A DNA stretch of 39,440 nucleotides from Lactococcus cremoris subsp. cremoris NBRC 100676. GTDB lineage: Bacteria; Bacillota; Bacilli; Lactobacillales; Streptococcaceae. Below are positions 36,282 to 39,440 of this stretch, piece after piece. The stretch covers positions 1 through 39,440 of the forward strand of contig NZ_BCVK01000015.1 of the NCBI RefSeq assembly GCF_001591705.1, written 5' to 3'. The notes beneath the pieces were generated by a model. That model had not been told where the DNA came from and searched no databases. It saw nothing but the letters and a program-made list of their open reading frames with translations. The position numbers and the translations under genes were made by a program. The first letter of the stretch is position 1; each line of letters begins with the position of its first letter.

Positions 36282-36823
36282 GAAAAGCAATTTTCTTTGA
36301 TCGTGATGGGACGCTCAATGAATTTAAACTAGGAGATTATATTACACAAGTTGAAGAGCTTGTATTACTTAATGGAGCAGCAAGGGCAGTAAAAAAGGCC
36401 AATGCAGCGGGCTATTTGTGTATTATTGTTACCAATCAAGGAGGAGTTATTCATAACAGATGAGTTGCTTATTCTGAGGTTGAAAGAATAAATGAACGAT
36501 TGGTTCAACTTTTGAATGAGGAGGGGGGCAAAATTGATGGAATTTATGTTTGTCCGCATTATCCTGGCTTTGAGTCTTGTACATGCCGTAAACCCAAAAC
36601 TGGCTTGATTAATATGGCTGTGAGTGATTTCAGTATTAGTCTGAATAATTCATATATAATCGGGGATTCTGATTCTGATGTCTTGGCTGGAAAAAATTCA
36701 GGTCTTAAAACAGTAGGGATAGGTGAGCGAATAAAAACCGAGGCAGATTTTTGTACTTATAATGTCGAAGAAGCGGTGAATTATATTTTGAAAAGAGAGA
36801 GTAAATGCCAAAAGTCAGTGTAA
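36278..36823 (+). pseudogene. gmhB: Heptose bisphosphate phosphatase (GmhB-like), interrupted by an opal stop
   Basis: HAD-family phosphatase that removes the C7 phosphate of heptose 1,7-bisphosphate. The frame reads FFDRDGTLNE (nucleophile D9, acid D11), TNQGGV, then TGA at 36461-36463 (codon 62), and continues without shift as VAYSEVERINERLVQLLNEE, the zinc-loop CPHYPGFESCTCRKPKTG and GDSDSDVLAGKNSG, to 36823 (181 positions). TGA lies where the family has a variable substrate-loop residue; one change from TGG or CGA would create it. The last 19 bases overlap the next GT2 gene. Confidence 0.87.
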
Positions 36824-37818
36824 TTGTACCTGTATACAATGTTGAAAAACTTTTAGAGAGATGTTTGAATTCTGTTCTCAACCAAAGCTTCCAGGATTTT
36901 GAGTTGCTATTGATTGATGATGGTTCAAAAGATAGTTCTGGTCAAATCTGTGATAATTATGCAAAAAAAGATCAGCGTGTGCGCGTTTGGCATATTCCAA
37001 ATGGAGGGCAAAGTGCAGCTAGAAACTTGGGAATTGATAATGTCTACGGAACCTATATTGTTTTTATTGACAGTGATGATTTTGTTGAATTAGATTACTT
37101 AGAGCAGCTTTATCAGCCAATGGTTGAATATGAAGCTGATGTCGTGAGTTGTCGTTATATCGCTTATTCGGAAGAACGAGATGAAGAAGTAAAGAAAATA
37201 ATTCGGGAAAATCAAGCAAAAGTCTATCATTTTAGGAATAATCAGGATGTTATGCAAGATTTTTTAGAGAAAGAATTCAAAGATGATAGAAATTTTCCTT
37301 GGGAGTCTTATGCAAATCTTTATAAAACCGAGCTTCTTGGAGAGATTCGTTTTGAAGTGGGCAGAGAATTTGAGGATAATTTCTTCAACTATCAGTACTT
37401 TAAAAAAGTCCAAAAGGCCATTGCAACAAGCTACATTGGTTATTATTATTACGCTAATCCGACCTCAAAGACAAGAATTACTTTTTACGAAAAACAATTC
37501 GATTTAATCCAACAAGAGCGTTTAATAATAGAAGACGTAAAGATTAAATACCCGGAGTTTATAGATTTAGAAGCTAATAATTTAGCACTCAAATATTGTT
37601 GGCTTTATGGTAAGATTTTTGGTGATATTCGATTTTCTAATTTTTCGGTTAGTAAAAAAAATATTCGGATCATTCAAAGTCTTTATAAAGAGGATAAAAA
37701 ATATTTTCTAAAATTAGATATTGGAAAAAAATGGGGAACATTTTTGAAATTGGCAAGTTCATTTCCTTATGCTACTGGATTATCCAATCGATTATACAGA
37801 CTACTAAAGCAGAAATAA
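36805..37818 (+). CDS. GT2-family glycosyltransferase
   Basis: 337 residues, GT-A fold: KVSVIVPVYNVEKLLERCLNS, DDGSKDSS and FIDSDDFVELDYLEQL in the first 100 residues, and a C-terminal EDNFFNYQYFKKVQKAIAT region shared with the first GT2 of the operon. Intact. It overlaps the 3' end of gmhB by 19 bases and is the last gene of the operon. Donor and acceptor are unknown. Confidence 0.92.
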   Translation: MPKVSVIVPVYNVEKLLERCLNSVLNQSFQDFELLLIDDGSKDSSGQICDNYAKKDQRVRVWHIPNGGQSAARNLGIDNVYGTYIVFIDSDDFVELDYLEQLYQPMVEYEADVVSCRYIAYSEERDEEVKKIIRENQAKVYHFRNNQDVMQDFLEKEFKDDRNFPWESYANLYKTELLGEIRFEVGREFEDNFFNYQYFKKVQKAIATSYIGYYYYANPTSKTRITFYEKQFDLIQQERLIIEDVKIKYPEFIDLEANNLALKYCWLYGKIFGDIRFSNFSVSKKNIRIIQSLYKEDKKYFLKLDIGKKWGTFLKLASSFPYATGLSNRLYRLLKQK

Positions 37819-37880
37819 ACCAAGCATTTTCCTTTATATCATGATATTTCATAGATAATAACGATAAGTCAAATAAAGTA

Positions 37881-37889
37881 TGGTAGAAT
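37881..37889 (+). promoter_or_regulatory. Extended -10 promoter of radA
   Basis: TGgTAGAAT about 100 bases before radA, with no good -35. Between this and the operon end there is no recognisable terminator, so operon readthrough into radA cannot be ruled out. Confidence 0.45.
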
Positions 37890-37987
37890 AATAAGATAAA
37901 AAATTATTTATCAGGGTATTTTAGGACGATTTATTCGCTTTTTTGTTACATCTGAATAAATTTTACGTATAAATAAGTGGAGGGAAA

Positions 37988-39349
37988 ATGGCGAAGAAAA
38001 AATCATCTTTTGTTTGTCAAAATTGTGGTTATAAATCTGCAAAGTATCTTGGGCGATGCCCAAATTGTGGAGAGTGGTCCTCTTTTGTTGAAGAAGTTGA
38101 AGTACAGGAAGTCAAAAATCAGCGAGTGTCGATGTCTGGTGAACGTTCAAAACCAATGAAATTAGATGAAGTTGAGCTTTTTGATACACCACGTATTGAA
38201 ACAGATCTTGACGAATTTAATCGTGTTTTAGGTGGTGGTGTTGTTCCTGGTTCACTCGTTTTGATTGGTGGAGACCCAGGAATAGGAAAATCTACGTTGC
38301 TTTTGCAAGTATCGACTCAGCTTGCATCAAGAGGACGGGTTCTCTATGTGAGTGGTGAAGAATCTGCTCAACAAATTAAGCTTAGAGCGGAACGTTTGGG
38401 CGATATTGATCGAGATTTTTATCTTTACGCCGAGACTAACATGCAGTCAATTCGTGCTGAAGTTGAACGTTTGAAGCCAAATTTTTTGATTATTGATTCG
38501 ATCCAAACTATTATGACACCTGAAATTCAATCAACTCAAGGCTCTGTGAGTCAAGTTCGAGAAGTGACAGGTGAACTCATGCAAATTGCCAAAACGAATG
38601 ATATTGCTACTTTTATCGTTGGTCATGTGACGAAAGAAGGTCAATTGGCAGGACCAAGAATGCTAGAGCACATGGTTGATACCGTTCTTTATTTTGAAGG
38701 AGAAAGAAATAATACTTTTAGAATTCTTCGAGCAGTTAAAAACCGGTTTGGGTCAACCAATGAAATTGGTATATTCGAAATGCAAGGGCATGGTTTAGTT
38801 GAAGTAACTAATCCTTCTGAGGTTTTCTTGGAAGAGCGATTAGAGGGTTCAACTGGTTCTGCTATTGTTTGTGCACTCGAAGGGACACGTCCGATATTAG
38901 TTGAAATACAGGCTTTAACTACACCAACAATGTTTGGAAATGCTAAGAGAACAACTTCTGGTTTAGATTTTAATAGAGTGAGCCTGATTATGGCAGTACT
39001 TGAAAAACGGACAGGCTTATTGATGCAAAATCAAGATGCTTACCTTAAATCAGCTGGGGGAGTAAAATTAGATGAGCCAGCCATTGACCTTGCGGTTGCT
39101 GTCGCTGTAGCCTCAAGTTATAAAGAACTTCCGACGGATGCGCGTGAATGTTTTATTGGTGAAATTGGCTTAACAGGAGAGATTCGTCGTGTGACGCGAA
39201 TTGAACAAAGACTGAATGAAGCTGCTAAATTAGGATTCAAAAAAGTCTATGCTCCTAAAAATTCAATTGTGGGAATTGATATTCCTGAACAAATAAAAGT
39301 AATTGGGGTAACAACCCTAACTGAATGTCTAAAATTAGTATTTGGCTAA
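37988..39349 (+). CDS. radA: DNA repair protein RadA
   Basis: 453 residues, a RecA-related helicase that drives branch migration in recombination and, in streptococci, transformation. Order of domains: zinc finger C10-x-x-C13 and C24-x-x-C27; ATPase core with Walker [11 protein letters not shown] (about 94-103); the RadA-specific KNRFG motif (about 250); and a Lon-protease-like C-terminal domain ([23 protein letters not shown]). Ribosome site GGAGGG before ATG. Intact and normal in length. Confidence 0.97.
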   Translation: MAKKKSSFVCQNCGYKSAKYLGRCPNCGEWSSFVEEVEVQEVKNQRVSMSGERSKPMKLDEVELFDTPRIETDLDEFNRVLGGGVVPGSLVLIGGDPGIGKSTLLLQVSTQLASRGRVLYVSGEESAQQIKLRAERLGDIDRDFYLYAETNMQSIRAEVERLKPNFLIIDSIQTIMTPEIQSTQGSVSQVREVTGELMQIAKTNDIATFIVGHVTKEGQLAGPRMLEHMVDTVLYFEGERNNTFRILRAVKNRFGSTNEIGIFEMQGHGLVEVTNPSEVFLEERLEGSTGSAIVCALEGTRPILVEIQALTTPTMFGNAKRTTSGLDFNRVSLIMAVLEKRTGLLMQNQDAYLKSAGGVKLDEPAIDLAVAVAVASSYKELPTDARECFIGEIGLTGEIRRVTRIEQRLNEAAKLGFKKVYAPKNSIVGIDIPEQIKVIGVTTLTECLKLVFG

Positions 39350-39354
39350 AATAA

Positions 39355-39397
39355 AAAACAAAAGCTATTTGGATAGATAAATAGCTTTTGTTTTTTT
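39355..39397 (+). terminator. radA terminator
   Basis: Perfect 16-bp stem AAAACAAAAGCTATTT / AAATAGCTTTTGTTTT around GGATAGAT, followed by T residues. Confidence 0.95.
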
Positions 39398-39440
39398 ATG
39401 AAAATTTCAGATTATAAGAATATAGTATATAACCCGAATC

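Noticed and set aside
36461-36463. TGA in gmhB as a recoded (selenocysteine or Trp) codon
   Set aside because: No selenocysteine element is evident and lactococci use TGA as stop; three neighbouring genes are also broken, favouring plain decay.
28439-37987. Glycan operon as an integrative element attached at tRNA-Thr
   Set aside because: No integrase and no repeat of the tRNA 3' end was found near radA; position next to a tRNA alone is not enough.
39396-39440. Open frame starting ATGAAAATTTCAGATTATAA at the window's end
   Set aside because: It starts inside the radA terminator T run without a ribosome site, and only 14 codons are visible, so no gene can be supported.

Overview
The window is a chromosomal segment of a low-GC lactic acid bacterium, almost certainly Lactococcus of the lactis/cremoris group. 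Supporting points are the gene order pbp2A - oatA - rpmG - secE - nusG, the zinc-type S14 (rpsZ), the 72-residue IF1, lactococcal-type AGGAGG ribosome sites, and an IS3-family element end. This assignment rests on family knowledge; no database search was possible.

Layout. (1) 1-3300: the 3' end of an IS3-family transposase, a reverse-strand pseudouridine synthase, the 3' remnant of an FMN-binding (pyridoxamine-phosphate-oxidase-like) gene, and a DUF3290/DUF421 membrane protein pair. (2) 3300-12000: cell-envelope and housekeeping genes: bifunctional PBP2A, peptidoglycan O-acetyltransferase OatA, rpmG, secE, nusG, threonine synthase overlapping a MATE exporter, and reverse-strand mscL. (3) 12150-28256: the S10, spc and alpha ribosomal-protein clusters, with secY, adk, infA and rpoA. 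Genes are in the canonical order but split into many transcription units by internal terminators and clear sigma-A promoters. A Ser-rich lipoprotein gene sits between rpsZ and rpsH. (4) 28257-28580: a structured non-coding stretch, tRNA-Thr(GGU) and a 26-bp perfect hairpin terminator. (5) 28748-37818: a nine-gene glycan operon behind one strong promoter: FemABX-type transferase, GT2, GT2, GT11 fucosyltransferase-like, Wzx-like flippase, HddA, GmhA, GmhB, GT2. (6) 37988-39349: radA and its terminator.

The most notable region is the glycan operon. It carries three of the four enzymes needed to make GDP-D-glycero-D-manno-heptose (GmhA, HddA, GmhB), which is unusual for a lactococcus, plus a fucosyltransferase-like gene and a flippase. 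Four of its nine genes carry one disabling lesion each: an amber codon in the second GT2, a +1 shift in the flippase, a -1 shift in hddA and an opal codon in gmhB. All 26 ribosomal/transcription/translation genes nearby are intact, so the lesions look like decay of an acquired surface-glycan locus rather than general poor sequence quality. The two frameshifts sit in homopolymers and should still be verified.

Two recurring intergenic words are not explained by gene annotation: ACTGACA/TGTCAGT, usually paired as hairpin stems in terminators and leaders, with about 20 copies and none in the glycan operon; and a 16-base element, ACACCCGAAnnYATTG, found once near each of the rpsJ, rpsH and infA promoters.
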